Positions 17,296-26,669 of a DNA stretch of 64,000 nucleotides are shown piece after piece (position 1 is the first letter of the stretch; every line of letters starts with the position of its first letter). The position numbers and the translations under genes are program-made. Source of the DNA: Streptomyces kanamyceticus (GTDB lineage: Bacteria; Actinomycetota; Actinomycetes; Streptomycetales; Streptomycetaceae); NCBI RefSeq assembly GCF_008704495.1, contig NZ_CP023699.1, positions 6,572,001-6,636,000 on the forward strand, written 5' to 3'. Under the pieces are notes generated by a model. It was not told the DNA's origin and did no database searches. It was given only the letters and a program-made list of their open reading frames with translations.

Positions 17296-18551
17296 GCCAG
17301 GTGCTCCCGGTTGTGCGCGATGAGGCTGTCCGTGAGCTGCTCGGCGTACGCGTACTGGCCGACCAGCGGATGGGCGAGCAGCGCCTTGAAGACGCGCTCG
17401 CGGCCGCCGTGCAGCGCGGCCTGGAGCGCCAGGTCCTCGTATCCGGTGACGTTCGCGATGAGCCCGGCGTACAGCGGGTCGAGCTTCGGCACGGCGAGTG
17501 GCTTGGCGCCCTTGCCGTCGACCGTGGCCTGCACCTCGATGACCGCGTCGTCGGGCAGGAAGGGCAGCGTGCCGTTGTTGACGGTGTTGATCACCTGGTA
17601 CGGGCTGCCCCCGTTGCCGAGCAGCGAGGCCGCGAGGTCCACGGCCGCCTCCGAGTAGAAGGCGCCGCCGCGCTTGGCGAGCAGTTCGGGCTTCTCGTCG
17701 AGCGTGGGGTCGCCGTACATCTCCAGCAACGTACGCTCCATCGCGGCCACTTCGGAGGCCCGCGACGGCTTGGTCCGCAGCTCCTCGACCACGGCGTCGT
17801 GCTGGTAGAAGTAGCGCAGGTAGTACGAGGGCACGACACCGAGCCGGTCGACGATCGCGCGCGGCATGCGCAGGTCCTCGGCGACCGCGTCCCCGTGCTC
17901 CGCGAGGAGCTTGGGGAGGATGTCGTCGCCGCCCGGGCCGCCGAGGCGTACGCCCGTCTCCCAGGTGAGGTGGTTGAGCCCCACGTGATCCAGGTGGACC
18001 TCGCCCGGCGCGACGTCGAGGAGCTTGGCGAACTTGCGCTGGAAGCCGATCGCCACGTTGCACAGGCCGACGGCCTTGTGTCCGGCCTGCAGCAGCGCGC
18101 GGGTGACGATGCCGACCGGGTTGGTGAAGTCGATGATCCAGGCGTTCGGGTTGGCCCGCCGGACGCGCTCGGCGATGTCGAGCACCACGGGCACCGTGCG
18201 CAGCGCCTTGGCGAGGCCGCCCGCGCCGGTGGTCTCCTGGCCGACGCAGCCGCACTCCAGGGGCCACGTCTCGTCCTGGTCGCGGGCCGCCTGCCCGCCG
18301 ACGCGCAGCTGCAGGAGCACGGCGTCGGCGTCCGCGACGCCCGCGTCCACGTCGGAGGTGGTGACGATGCGGCCGGGGTGGCCCTGCTTGGCGAAGATGC
18401 GCCGCGCGAGGCCGCCCACCAGCTCCAGGCGGTCGGCCGCCGGATCGACGAGGACGAGTTCCTCGATCGGCAGGGTGTCCCTCAACCGCGCGAATCCATC
18501 GATGAGTTCGGGGGTGTAGGTCGAGCCTCCGCCGACCACTGCGAGCTTCAT
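17286..18551 (-). CDS. csnH: Family 4 glycoside hydrolase, 6-phospho-glycosidase type (421 aa)
   Basis: NAD- and metal-dependent glycosidase of family GH4, which cleaves glycosidic bonds by redox elimination. MKLAVVGGGSTYTPELIDGF is the dinucleotide-binding start. Metal ligands are C164 in GLCNVAIGFQ and H194 in GLNHLTW; NPVGIVTRALL and FTNP are family signatures. Length is typical. In this operon it should split short imported amino-sugar chains, possibly as 6-phosphates. The ATG at 18551 lies eight bases after the permease stop, and its end overlaps the kinase gene. Confidence 0.88.
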   Translation of the reverse strand: MKLAVVGGGSTYTPELIDGFARLRDTLPIEELVLVDPAADRLELVGGLARRIFAKQGHPGRIVTTSDVDAGVADADAVLLQLRVGGQAARDQDETWPLECGCVGQETTGAGGLAKALRTVPVVLDIAERVRRANPNAWIIDFTNPVGIVTRALLQAGHKAVGLCNVAIGFQRKFAKLLDVAPGEVHLDHVGLNHLTWETGVRLGGPGGDDILPKLLAEHGDAVAEDLRMPRAIVDRLGVVPSYYLRYFYQHDAVVEELRTKPSRASEVAAMERTLLEMYGDPTLDEKPELLAKRGGAFYSEAAVDLAASLLGNGGSPYQVINTVNNGTLPFLPDDAVIEVQATVDGKGAKPLAVPKLDPLYAGLIANVTGYEDLALQAALHGGRERVFKALLAHPLVGQYAYAEQLTDSLIAHNREHLAWA

Positions 18552-18559
18552 ATCGGTTC

Positions 18560-19465
18560 TCAGCCCTTTACTCCGGTGAGGGTGACGCCTTCGACGAAGG
18601 CCTTCTGTGCGAAGAAGAAGATGATGATCACGGGAGCCATGACCAGCAGCGTCGCCGCCATGGTCATGTTCCAGTTGACGCTGTGCGCGCTCTTGAACGA
18701 CTCCAGGCCGTAACTGAGCGTCCAGGCGCCGGGGTTCTGGGCCGCGTAGATCTGCGGCCCGAAGTAGTCGTTCCAGCAGTAGAAGAACTGGAAGAGCGCG
18801 ATGGCGGCGATGCCGGGCTTGGCCATCGGCACCACGATCTTGACCATGGTGCGGAACTCGCCGCAGCCGTCGACCTTCGCCGACTCGATGTACTCCTTGG
18901 GGATGGTGAGGAGGAACTGACGAAGCAGGAAGATCGAGTAGGCGTCGCCGAACGCCATCGGGATGATCAGCGGCCAGAGCGTGCCCGAGAGGTGGAACTG
19001 CTGGGCCCACACCAGGTACATCGGGATCACGATGACCTGCGGCGGCAGCATCATCGTGGAGATGACGAGCAGCATCGCGGTGCGCCGCCCGCGGAAGCGG
19101 AACTTGGCGAGCGCGTACGCCACGGGGATCGCCGAGCAGACGGTGAAGAGGGTCCCGAGACCGGCGTACATCAGCGAGTTGCGCCACCAGTCGAGGAAGC
19201 CCGGCGTCTCGAAGACCTCCTTGTAGTTCGACCAGTGCCAGGAGTTGGGCCACAGGTCGCCGCTCATCGCCTGCGAGTCGCTCATCACCGACGTCAGGAA
19301 GACGAAGACGAACGGCAGGACGAAGAGCAGCGCGACGGCTATCGCGACGCTGTGCACGGCGATCCAGTGCAGGATGCGCTTGCGGCGGGCGCGGGCGGCG
19401 GCGGGGCCCCGGGTCGGGGCGGTCCGTTCGGGTGTCGTCGGCGCGGTGAGAGTCGTAGTCGTCAT
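18560..19465 (-). CDS. csnG: ABC sugar transporter permease, MalG type (301 aa)
   Basis: Inner-membrane subunit of a CUT1 carbohydrate importer. Six membrane helices are visible starting at about 33-55. The EAA loop, which contacts the ATPase, reads YIESAKVDGCGEFRTMVKIV near residue 205. The N-terminal 30 residues are Thr/Pro-rich. It is six bases from the partner permease gene. No ATPase gene lies in the operon, so the shared ATPase MsiK probably energises the transporter, as for other Streptomyces oligosaccharide importers. Confidence 0.9.
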   Translation of the reverse strand: MTTTTLTAPTTPERTAPTRGPAAARARRKRILHWIAVHSVAIAVALLFVLPFVFVFLTSVMSDSQAMSGDLWPNSWHWSNYKEVFETPGFLDWWRNSLMYAGLGTLFTVCSAIPVAYALAKFRFRGRRTAMLLVISTMMLPPQVIVIPMYLVWAQQFHLSGTLWPLIIPMAFGDAYSIFLLRQFLLTIPKEYIESAKVDGCGEFRTMVKIVVPMAKPGIAAIALFQFFYCWNDYFGPQIYAAQNPGAWTLSYGLESFKSAHSVNWNMTMAATLLVMAPVIIIFFFAQKAFVEGVTLTGVKG

Positions 19466-19471
19466 GAGTCC

Positions 19472-20407
19472 TCAGTCCTCCGCCGCGAGCAGTCCGGAGC
19501 GCTTGCGCATCAGGAGCATCGTCACGGCCATGGCGATGGCGAAGAGCACGAGCGAGAGAACGCACGCCGCACCGGTGTTGAAGTTCTGGAAGCCCATCTG
19601 GTAGACGAGCTGGGGGACCGTGAGGGTCGAGTGGTCCGGGTAGCCGGGCTGGATCACCGAGCCGGGCCCGATGTTGACGCCGGAGGCGACCTTCCCCGCG
19701 ACCAGGGCCTGCGTGTAGTACTGCATGGTCTGCACGACGCCCGTGACCACCGCGAACATCACGATCGGGGTGATCGCGGGCCAGGTCACGTAGCGGAACT
19801 TCGCGAAGGGCCCCGCGCCGTCCAGGTCCGCCGCCTCGTACTGCTCCTTCGGTACGTCGAGCAGCGCGGCCATGAAGATCACCATCAGGTCGCCGATGCC
19901 CCACAGGGAGAGCAGCACGAGCGAGGGCTTGGCGGTGTCCGGGTCGTTGAACCAGTTGGGCCCGGTGATCCCGATCGAGCTCAGGATCTCGTTGACCGGG
20001 CCCGTGCCCGGGTTGAGCAGGAAGACGAAGGCGACCGTGGCGGCCACCGGCGGGGCGAGGTAGGGAAGGTAGAAGGCGGTGCGGAAGAACCCGGCGCCCG
20101 TCTTGATCTTCGTGATGAGCAGCCCGAGCGAGAGCCCGAAGACCACCCGGAGCGCCACCATGATCACGACCAGCCACAGGGTGTTCCACAGGGCCGGGCC
20201 GAACAGCGGCATCTGCTCGAACACGTACCGCCAGTTCCTGAGGCCCACGAAGGTGGGCTCCTTGATCTGGTTGTAGTGCATGAACGAGAAGTAGACGGTG
20301 GCGATCAGCGGGTACGCGAAGAAGACGCTGAAGCCGACCAGCCAGGGGGACAGGAAGCCGAGCGTGCGCAGCCTGCGGCGCGCCGGGTTGGAGAGTTGCA
20401 GTGCCAT
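19472..20407 (-). CDS. csnF: ABC sugar transporter permease, MalF type (311 aa)
   Basis: Second membrane subunit of the CUT1 importer. Helices start at about residues 17-40 (FLSPWLVGFSVFFAYPLIA). The EAA loop reads EQYEAADLDGAGPFAKFRYV near 220. The region around 290 ends in a basic cytoplasmic tail. It lies 11 bases after the binding-protein gene and six before the second permease, which fits one polycistronic message. Confidence 0.9.
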   Translation of the reverse strand: MALQLSNPARRRLRTLGFLSPWLVGFSVFFAYPLIATVYFSFMHYNQIKEPTFVGLRNWRYVFEQMPLFGPALWNTLWLVVIMVALRVVFGLSLGLLITKIKTGAGFFRTAFYLPYLAPPVAATVAFVFLLNPGTGPVNEILSSIGITGPNWFNDPDTAKPSLVLLSLWGIGDLMVIFMAALLDVPKEQYEAADLDGAGPFAKFRYVTWPAITPIVMFAVVTGVVQTMQYYTQALVAGKVASGVNIGPGSVIQPGYPDHSTLTVPQLVYQMGFQNFNTGAACVLSLVLFAIAMAVTMLLMRKRSGLLAAED

Positions 20408-20418
20408 GGCTTCGGTCC

Positions 20419-21759
20419 TCAGCTCTTCGACTGGAGGGTGTCGGCGTCGATCTGGTCGTCGAGCTTCTTCAGCCCCTTGCGCAGATCACCCACGCGTCCG
20501 GCCTCGACGGAGTACGAGAAGTCCTGCAGCGAGACCACGTAGGCGCCGCCGTTGACGGAGGGCGGCAGGGCCTTGCTGTGCTTGTTCCGCAGGATGTCGA
20601 AGAAGGTCCGGAAGGTCGGATCGGCGTCCAGCTTGGGCGACTTGAGGGCGGCGAACGTGGAGGGCACGTTGTGGATGGCGTTCGCGAACTTCACCACCTG
20701 GTCGGTGTCCGCGGTCAGGAACCGCACCAGCTCCCAGGCGGCGTTCTGGTGCTTGCTGCTGTGCGCGATCCCCGCGACGGTGCCGGTGATGAAGCCGCGT
20801 CCGTACGTGTCGGCCTGGTCGTCGGGGACGGGCAGCGGCGCCACGCCCCAGTCGAACTTCGCCTTCGCGTCGTCCAGCATCAGGCCGCGCCACTCGCCGT
20901 CCAGGTGCATGGCGACCTTGCCGGTCAGGAAGGCGTTCTGGCTGGACATCTCGTCGCCGAAGGTCAGCCGGAACCTCTCCAGGTCGTCGTACCCGCCCTG
21001 TGCGTCGGCGAGTTGGTCGGCCGTCTTGAAGAACTTGTACGTCTTGGGCTCATCGGCGAGCCGCGCGTCGCCCTTGGCGTCGAAGTACTGGGGACCCCAC
21101 TGCGCGAAGAGCCGGTCCGGACTGTTCTGGTAGAAGCGGAAGTTGGGCATGAACCCGACCCGCTTGTACGAGTCCTTGCCGCTGCGCACGGTGAGCTTCT
21201 CGGCGACCTTCTTGAACTCGGACATCGTGCGCGGCGGGCGCTCGATGCCCGCCTCCTTGTAGGCGTCCTTGTTGTAGTACATGCCGTAGGCGTCGGCGAG
21301 CAGCGGAAGGGCGCACTGGCTGCCGCGGTAACTCGTGTAGTCCAGAAGCGTCTTGGGGAAGGTCTTCTTCTTGTCCAGGCCGGTCTTCTTCATGAACGGA
21401 TCGAGGTTCGCCCACATCCCCGAGTCGCAGTACTGGCCGACGTTGTTGGTGGTGAAGGAGGACACCACGTCCGGGGCCTTGTCGCCGCCCGCCCGCAGGG
21501 CCTGGTTGATGGTCTCGTCGGAGACGTTCCCGGTGGCCTTCACCTTGATGTTCGGGTGCAGCTTCTCGAACCGGTCGATGCTGTCGTTGACGGCCTTGAC
21601 CTCGCCGGGCGTCGCCCAGCCGTGCCAGAACTTCAGGGTGACCGGCTTGGTCGGGTCGTCGTTCGCGCTGCCGACGCTCGGGTTGGCACAGCCGGAGAGC
21701 AACAGACCGGCTGCGGCGAGCGCCGCGGACGCGCAGGTGGGTATGCGCCATCGCGGCAT
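20419..21759 (-). CDS. csnE: Carbohydrate-binding lipoprotein of an ABC importer (446 aa)
   Basis: Extracellular sugar-binding protein. The signal ends in the lipobox LLSGC (Cys at about 24), so it is lipid-anchored. VTLKFWHGWATPGEVKAVND starts the type I sugar-binding fold. GMYYNKDAYKEAGIERPP, GKVAMHLDGEWRG and the AAWELVRFLT region are family landmarks. The gene order regulator, binding protein, two permeases, glycosidase, kinase matches the S. coelicolor csn operon, where the ligand is chitosan oligosaccharide. That ligand is inferred from gene order, not from binding residues. The start has AGGAAG at the right distance. Confidence 0.88.
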   Translation of the reverse strand: MPRWRIPTCASAALAAAGLLLSGCANPSVGSANDDPTKPVTLKFWHGWATPGEVKAVNDSIDRFEKLHPNIKVKATGNVSDETINQALRAGGDKAPDVVSSFTTNNVGQYCDSGMWANLDPFMKKTGLDKKKTFPKTLLDYTSYRGSQCALPLLADAYGMYYNKDAYKEAGIERPPRTMSEFKKVAEKLTVRSGKDSYKRVGFMPNFRFYQNSPDRLFAQWGPQYFDAKGDARLADEPKTYKFFKTADQLADAQGGYDDLERFRLTFGDEMSSQNAFLTGKVAMHLDGEWRGLMLDDAKAKFDWGVAPLPVPDDQADTYGRGFITGTVAGIAHSSKHQNAAWELVRFLTADTDQVVKFANAIHNVPSTFAALKSPKLDADPTFRTFFDILRNKHSKALPPSVNGGAYVVSLQDFSYSVEAGRVGDLRKGLKKLDDQIDADTLQSKS

Positions 21760-21826
21760 GGCGGACTTCCTTTACGGGGGAGGAGAGGTGCGGTGAGTGG
21801 CTGGAGAAGTGGGCGGTCGGGCGAGG

Positions 21827-23026
21827 TCAGGCCGTGTCGAAGACCTGGTCGCGGGCCTGGGTGAGGGCCGAGCGCAGGGCGCCGGTGAGGATCGGGTCGC
21901 CGTCGAGCTCGCTGATGCGGATCTGCGGGCGGGGCAGCGCGAGCCCGGTGAGCTCCTCCTCGACGCGTACGCGGAGTTTGTCCCCACCCGCTTGGGCCAC
22001 CGAGCCGGAGAGCACGACGAGTTCGGGGTCGACGACGGCGACGACGGCGGCGATGCCGGTGGCGATGCGCCGGGCGACCTCGCCGAGTGCGGCGTCGTCG
22101 GCCATGACCTCGGTCAACGTCGCGCCGCCGCCGCTGAGTTCGCGGACGACGTACGCCGAGACGAGGCTCTCGAACCCGCCGTCACCGCCGCCGTCCGGCG
22201 AGCCGCTGCCCGCCGAGCCGCCACGCACCAGCGGGGCGCCGGGCAGCGGCATGTACCCGATCTCGCCCGCGCCGCCCGTGGCGCCGCGCAGCAGGGTGCC
22301 GCCGAGCACGATGGCGGCGCCGACGCCCTCGTCGAGCCAGGTCAGCACGTAGTTGTCGAAGTCCTGTGCGGCGCCCTCGTACTGCTCGGCGACGGCGGCG
22401 AGGTTCACGTCGTTCTCGATGGCGACGGGGGTGCCGAGGACGGCGGCGAGATCGTCGCGCAGCGTCCGGGAGTGCCAGCCCGGCAGGTGCGGGGCGTAGC
22501 GCAGCTGGCCGGTGTGCGGGTCGATGGCGCCGGGGGTGCCGATCACCGCGGCCCGCAGGTCGTCGTGGCCGAGCCCGGCCTGCCGCAGCGCGCCGTCGAC
22601 GGCCTCCGCGACCAGCTGGGCGGTGCGGTGGCGCACGTCCTCGGCGACGGCGTCGGCCTCGACGCGGGCCTGCCCGATGACGGTGCCGGTGATGTCGGCG
22701 ACCAGGGCGGTGATGCCGGTCGGATCGGCGGACAGCGCGGCGACGTGCCCGGCGCCCGGATCGATCTCGTACAGCAGGGCGTTGGGCCCGGGGCGCCCGC
22801 TGAGGCTGCCGGTGGTGTGCACGAGCCCGGCGGCTTCGAGGCGGCCGAGCAGCTGCGAGGTGGTGGGCTTGGAGAGACCGGTCAGCTCGCCGATGCGGGT
22901 ACGGGTGAGGGGGCCGTGCAGGACCAGGAGGTCGAGTACGGCGCGGTCGTTCATGGCGCGCAGGACGCGCGGGGTGCCCGGGGTCCCCGGGGTCCCGGGT
23001 GTGCTGCCCGTGCCCGCTGCTGCCAT
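21827..23026 (-). CDS. csnR: ROK-family transcriptional regulator (399 aa)
   Basis: First gene of the sugar operon and its likely repressor. A winged helix (about 10-75) contains TRTRIGELTGLSKPTTSQLL as the DNA-binding helices. A ROK sugar-kinase-like domain follows, with VAIENDVNLAAVAE (about 208-221) and GEIGYMPL. The zinc-binding Cys cluster of active ROK kinases is absent, as expected for a regulator. A short GTPGTPGTP repeat lies near the N-terminus. ATG 23026 with GGAAGGCAGG upstream is preferred over a longer open frame. A GGAAACTTTCC palindrome lies about 65 bases before the start, suggesting autoregulation. Confidence 0.88.
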   Translation of the reverse strand: MAAAGTGSTPGTPGTPGTPRVLRAMNDRAVLDLLVLHGPLTRTRIGELTGLSKPTTSQLLGRLEAAGLVHTTGSLSGRPGPNALLYEIDPGAGHVAALSADPTGITALVADITGTVIGQARVEADAVAEDVRHRTAQLVAEAVDGALRQAGLGHDDLRAAVIGTPGAIDPHTGQLRYAPHLPGWHSRTLRDDLAAVLGTPVAIENDVNLAAVAEQYEGAAQDFDNYVLTWLDEGVGAAIVLGGTLLRGATGGAGEIGYMPLPGAPLVRGGSAGSGSPDGGGDGGFESLVSAYVVRELSGGGATLTEVMADDAALGEVARRIATGIAAVVAVVDPELVVLSGSVAQAGGDKLRVRVEEELTGLALPRPQIRISELDGDPILTGALRSALTQARDQVFDTA

Positions 23027-23087
23027 GACGGCACCTGCCTTCCGCCCGCCGTTGGGTTGATCGCCGACCCCTGGCCGATCAGGACTG

Positions 23088-23103
23088 TTAGGAAACTTTC
23101 CAA
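23088..23103. promoter_or_regulatory. CsnR-box-like palindrome upstream of the ROK regulator
   Basis: TTAGGAAACTTTCCAA is a near-perfect palindrome centred on 23096 with one mismatch in the outer bases. Related AGGAAA-N-TTTCCT sites are bound by ROK regulators, including CsnR, in Streptomyces. It lies in the divergent region between the regulator operon and the kinase gene, so it may affect both. Confidence 0.65.
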
Positions 23104-23423
23104 TTGGTGAGGACCGTACGGCTGGCGTGAATGAGGCGTCAATAGCGGGCGCCCGCCCGGCAACCAAGTCGTTACCTGTGGGGGCGGGGCGTTGCAAGGG
23201 GTGCACTTGGGTCGGGTTCGTGGGGGTGGGCCGTTCGGGGCGTGCTCTCGGCCGTCCCGCACTGTGCGTTTTCGGCCATCCCATAACTCCGGTCCCTTAC
23301 TCCCCAGTTGGGCAGAACCGTCCCTGCCCTCCCGCACGTCCCGAGCTTCCGGGGAGTGATCGGCAGCACTTATCCTCACGTCTGTTCGACTGACCAGCGG
23401 GACGACCGGGGGACCAGACCACC
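23104..23423. other. Intergenic region between csnR operon and membrane kinase gene
   Basis: About 320 bases without a gene. TATCCT at 23371-23376 could be a -10 element for the kinase gene, but no good -35 was found. Apart from the palindrome just to the left, nothing structured stands out. Confidence 0.5.
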
Positions 23424-25439
23424 ATGACCAGTGAGACCGACGGGGTCCACGAAGGCGACGGAGTCGGCGGGGACGGCGGGGACGGCGGAGGCGGCGCGGA
23501 CGAGAGCCTCGACGGGGGCATCAAGCCGCTGATCGCGGCGGATCCCGCCCGGTTCGGGCCCTATCTGCTGCTCGGCAGGCTCGGCGCGGGCGGCATGGGG
23601 CGGGTCTACCTCGCCCGCTCCGAGAGCGGCCGCACCGTCGCGGTGAAGGTCGTCCACGAGGAACACGTCTCGGACGCCCAGTTCAGGGCCCGTTTCCGGC
23701 GCGAGATCGACGCCGCGCGGCGTGTCGGTGAGCGCTACACCGCACCCGTGCTCGACGCGGACCCGGACGCCGACCTGCCCTGGGTCGCCACGGGGTACGT
23801 CCCCGGGCTCTCCCTCGAACAAGTCGTACGTGGCCACGGCCCGCTGCCCGCGAAGTCCGTCCTCGCGCTCGCCGACGGACTCCTGCACGCGCTCAAGGAC
23901 ATCCACTCGGCGGGGATCGTCCACCGCGACCTCAAGCCGTCGAACGTGATGCTGACCGTCGAGGGCCCGCGCGTCATCGACTTCGGCATCGCCCGCGCGA
24001 TGCAGACCTCCGTGGAGTCGCTCCTCACCAGCACCGGCATGGTCATCGGTTCGCCCGGTTTCATGGCGCCCGAGCAGATCCAGGGCCAGAGCGCGGGTCC
24101 CAAGAGCGATGTGTTCACGCTCGGCTGCGTCCTGACGTACGCCGCGACGGGCGCGCTGCCCTTCGGACGCGGGGCCAGCAACCAGCACGCGGTCATGTAC
24201 CAGATCGTCGAGGCAGAGCCCGACCTCGACGCGGTGGCCGACGACGGCCTGCGGGCGCTCATCGCCCGCTGCCTCGCCAAGGACGTGGACGAACGCGCGG
24301 ACCTGGACGAGCTGTTGGAGGCTGCCGAGGGGACACGCCCGCCGGCGGCCCAGGCGTCGTGGCTGCCCGCCGACGTCGTCACGCGCCTCGCGCAGCAGGC
24401 GGCGCGACTCCTGGACGCGGAGGCTTCCGCGCCGGTACGGGAGGTGGCGCCGGTCGTCGCCGAGGGGGTGGACGCGTCCTCAGGGGCCGAGGTGGTGGAC
24501 CGGGAGACGGCGCGGCTGCGTGCGGGGGCAGGGGCCGGGGCTGGGGATGGGGATAGGGCTGAGGCGGGAGCCGCCGAGGTGGCGGCGGTGACGGGTAGGG
24601 CAGGTGGGGTCGGTGGGAGTGCTCCCGCCGGGGAGGGGAAGCGGCGTCGCCGTCCCCTGGTGATCGCGCTCCCGGTCGTGGCCGTACTCTCCGTCGGCGG
24701 TGGCACGGTCGCGGTGCTGCAGCCGTTCGGCGGTGACAGCGACGACGGCGCGTCGCCGCCGTCCAGCAGCGCGCCGGTGACGCCGGGCCCCAACTCGTCG
24801 CCGTCGCCCGAGGGTTCACCGTCCAAGGGCGGCAAGTCCAAGGACAAGGACGGCGACAACGACGGGGACGAGGGGAAGAAGGACAAGAAGGGCGACGGCG
24901 GCAAGGACGGCGCGGACGGGGCGGACGGCGCTGACGGGAAGGACGGCGGCGGAGGCAAGGACTCCGGTGACTCGGACGGCTCCAAGGGCAGCGGCTCCGG
25001 CTCGTCCGCGGGTGACGGCACGTCGCCAGGGGGCTCGTCCGACGGCGACTCCGGTTCCGGTTCCGGTTCCGGTTCGGGATCCGGCTCGGGGAACGGGGGC
25101 GGCGGTGGGGGCGGTGGCCTCGTGCCCACGTTCTTCGCGGGGGCCTGGAAGTTCAGCGGCGACTTCAACCTCGGGCAGCCCGACTCGGTGACGATCTCCC
25201 GCAGCGGAGCCGTCCGGCTGACCATGGAGAAGCAGGCCGCGTGTACGTACGCGGCGAAGGTGACGTCGTCCGGGAGTCAGGGGAGCCGGATCAACATCGG
25301 CACGGCGACGTTCGTGGGCAGCCGTCCGCCCACCTGCTACCCGACGATGGACCCCTCGTACTTCACCATCAACGGCAGCGGCATCCAGCACAACGTGGGT
25401 CCTTCGCACGGGGACGGCTACTACTACGCCCGCGACTGA
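23424..25439 (+). CDS. Transmembrane Ser/Thr protein kinase, PknB-like (671 aa)
   Basis: Receptor-type kinase. The cytoplasmic kinase domain (about 44-305) has the glycine loop GRLGAGGMGRVYLA, Lys75, HRDLKPSN with Asp169, DFG at 186-188 and MAPEQ. A basic stretch KRRRRP precedes a single membrane helix at about 410-432. The outside part begins with a long Ser/Gly/Asp/Lys-rich segment including GSGSGSGSG, and ends in a compact domain of about 105 residues with Cys pairs (around 605 and 640) that could bind a ligand. No PASTA repeats, so this is not a classic PknB. The Asp/Gly-rich N-terminus is low complexity. Confidence 0.92.
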   Translation: MTSETDGVHEGDGVGGDGGDGGGGADESLDGGIKPLIAADPARFGPYLLLGRLGAGGMGRVYLARSESGRTVAVKVVHEEHVSDAQFRARFRREIDAARRVGERYTAPVLDADPDADLPWVATGYVPGLSLEQVVRGHGPLPAKSVLALADGLLHALKDIHSAGIVHRDLKPSNVMLTVEGPRVIDFGIARAMQTSVESLLTSTGMVIGSPGFMAPEQIQGQSAGPKSDVFTLGCVLTYAATGALPFGRGASNQHAVMYQIVEAEPDLDAVADDGLRALIARCLAKDVDERADLDELLEAAEGTRPPAAQASWLPADVVTRLAQQAARLLDAEASAPVREVAPVVAEGVDASSGAEVVDRETARLRAGAGAGAGDGDRAEAGAAEVAAVTGRAGGVGGSAPAGEGKRRRRPLVIALPVVAVLSVGGGTVAVLQPFGGDSDDGASPPSSSAPVTPGPNSSPSPEGSPSKGGKSKDKDGDNDGDEGKKDKKGDGGKDGADGADGADGKDGGGGKDSGDSDGSKGSGSGSSAGDGTSPGGSSDGDSGSGSGSGSGSGSGNGGGGGGGGLVPTFFAGAWKFSGDFNLGQPDSVTISRSGAVRLTMEKQAACTYAAKVTSSGSQGSRINIGTATFVGSRPPTCYPTMDPSYFTINGSGIQHNVGPSHGDGYYYARD

Positions 25440-25515
25440 CCGGGGCCGGTTGGGGCCGGGCGGTCAGTCGCGGGCGCAGGGGTGGGTGCGGGGGCGGGTG
25501 TGCGGGTGTGGGTTG

Positions 25516-26190
25516 TTACTGCGCGCCGCCCTGGCCCGCGCTGCCGATCGCGAAGACCTTGACCGGGGAGCCGGAGCCGTCGGTGACGGGCAGGGTGCCG
25601 GAGCCCGGCCACTCCACGGAGAACGACTTCGTCTCGCCGGGCGGGGTCACGACGAGGCTGGTGACGCGGACGCCGGAGCCGCCCGAGTCGTTGACCGGGT
25701 AGCCGACGCTGAAGGACACCGACTTGCCGCTCTTGAGGGTCATCGGGCTGGCGCCCTGGCCCGTGCGCGTGGCGGAGAGGTCGCCCTCGCTGGTCTTCAG
25801 GTCGACGCCCGCGAAGCCGGACAGGGTGCAGTCCGCGCCGCCGTTCTCGAACGTCACCGCGACGGAGCCGTCGGTGTCGCCGTCGATGGTGCTGTCCGAC
25901 GCGGTGATGTTCAGGTCGTCGGTGCGGCACTTGCCGCCCGTGCCGCTCTGGCCGGAGCCGGAGCCCGAGCCCGATCCCGCGGAGTCCTTGCCCGCCGGGG
26001 CGGGCTTCTCGCCGCCGGAGTCCTTGCCCGCGGTGTCGTTCGAGCCGCCCTGGTCCGAACCGCCGCCCGAGGACGAGGAGGAGGCGGAGGACGAGTCGCC
26101 GCTCGCGACGTCGTCGCCGTTGCAGGCCGTGAGCGAGAGGCTCGCGGCGACGGCCAGGGCGGCGAAGGTGGTGAGCTTGCGAACGCGCAT
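25516..26190 (-). CDS. DUF4232 lipoprotein (224 aa)
   Basis: Cell-surface lipoprotein of unknown function. The signal peptide ends in the lipobox LTAC (Cys at about 23). A Ser/Gly/Asp linker (about 25-90) leads to a DUF4232 domain (about 92-220) with the characteristic start KCRTDDLNI and a second Cys in DCTLSGFAGVDL, probably disulfide-bonded to the first. The domain is common in actinobacterial surface proteins, often beside kinases. Here it converges with the membrane kinase gene, 76 bases apart. Confidence 0.85.
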   Translation of the reverse strand: MRVRKLTTFAALAVAASLSLTACNGDDVASGDSSSASSSSSGGGSDQGGSNDTAGKDSGGEKPAPAGKDSAGSGSGSGSGQSGTGGKCRTDDLNITASDSTIDGDTDGSVAVTFENGGADCTLSGFAGVDLKTSEGDLSATRTGQGASPMTLKSGKSVSFSVGYPVNDSGGSGVRVTSLVVTPPGETKSFSVEWPGSGTLPVTDGSGSPVKVFAIGSAGQGGAQ

Positions 26191-26669
26191 CGTCTTTTCC
26201 CTCAGTGTCGGTTGGTGGTGCCGGGCTGCTCGGCACCGGGCGGTACGAGCGAGCGTTACTGACCACCAGGACAGCCCGGGACCGGCGAACCGTTCCGCTC
26301 AACTTCCGCCTAAGACACTCCTGTTACAGGCGCGGTGAGGATGACGTGCGCGGTTGGCGGGTGGGGGCGGTCTGTGCGCGGTCCTGTGCGGTGCCCCTTC
26401 CGCGTCCCTTCCGCATCCCTCTTCTGCGCCGTCCGGCGCGGAAACTGGGGGTCGAACGTGGGTTCGCCGTGTCGCGCGGGGGTGGTTGGCCGGTGGGTCG
26501 GGGTGGTGGTTCCGGTCGCCGGTCGGCACGTGTTCTCTGTCACCGGGCGCTGGGACAGTTCCGTGACTCGGCAGATCTTGACCCCGAGAGGTGGCATGCA
26601 CTCGTCGACACGTGGGTCTCGTGCGACCGGCCCCACGGAGGCGTTTCCCTCACGGGGCCGACCCGGCCC

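Noticed and set aside
16306..18267. Fusion of glycosidase and kinase in one 653-codon frame
   Set aside because: The N-terminal half is an out-of-frame reading of the GH4 gene; the kinase starts at 17295.
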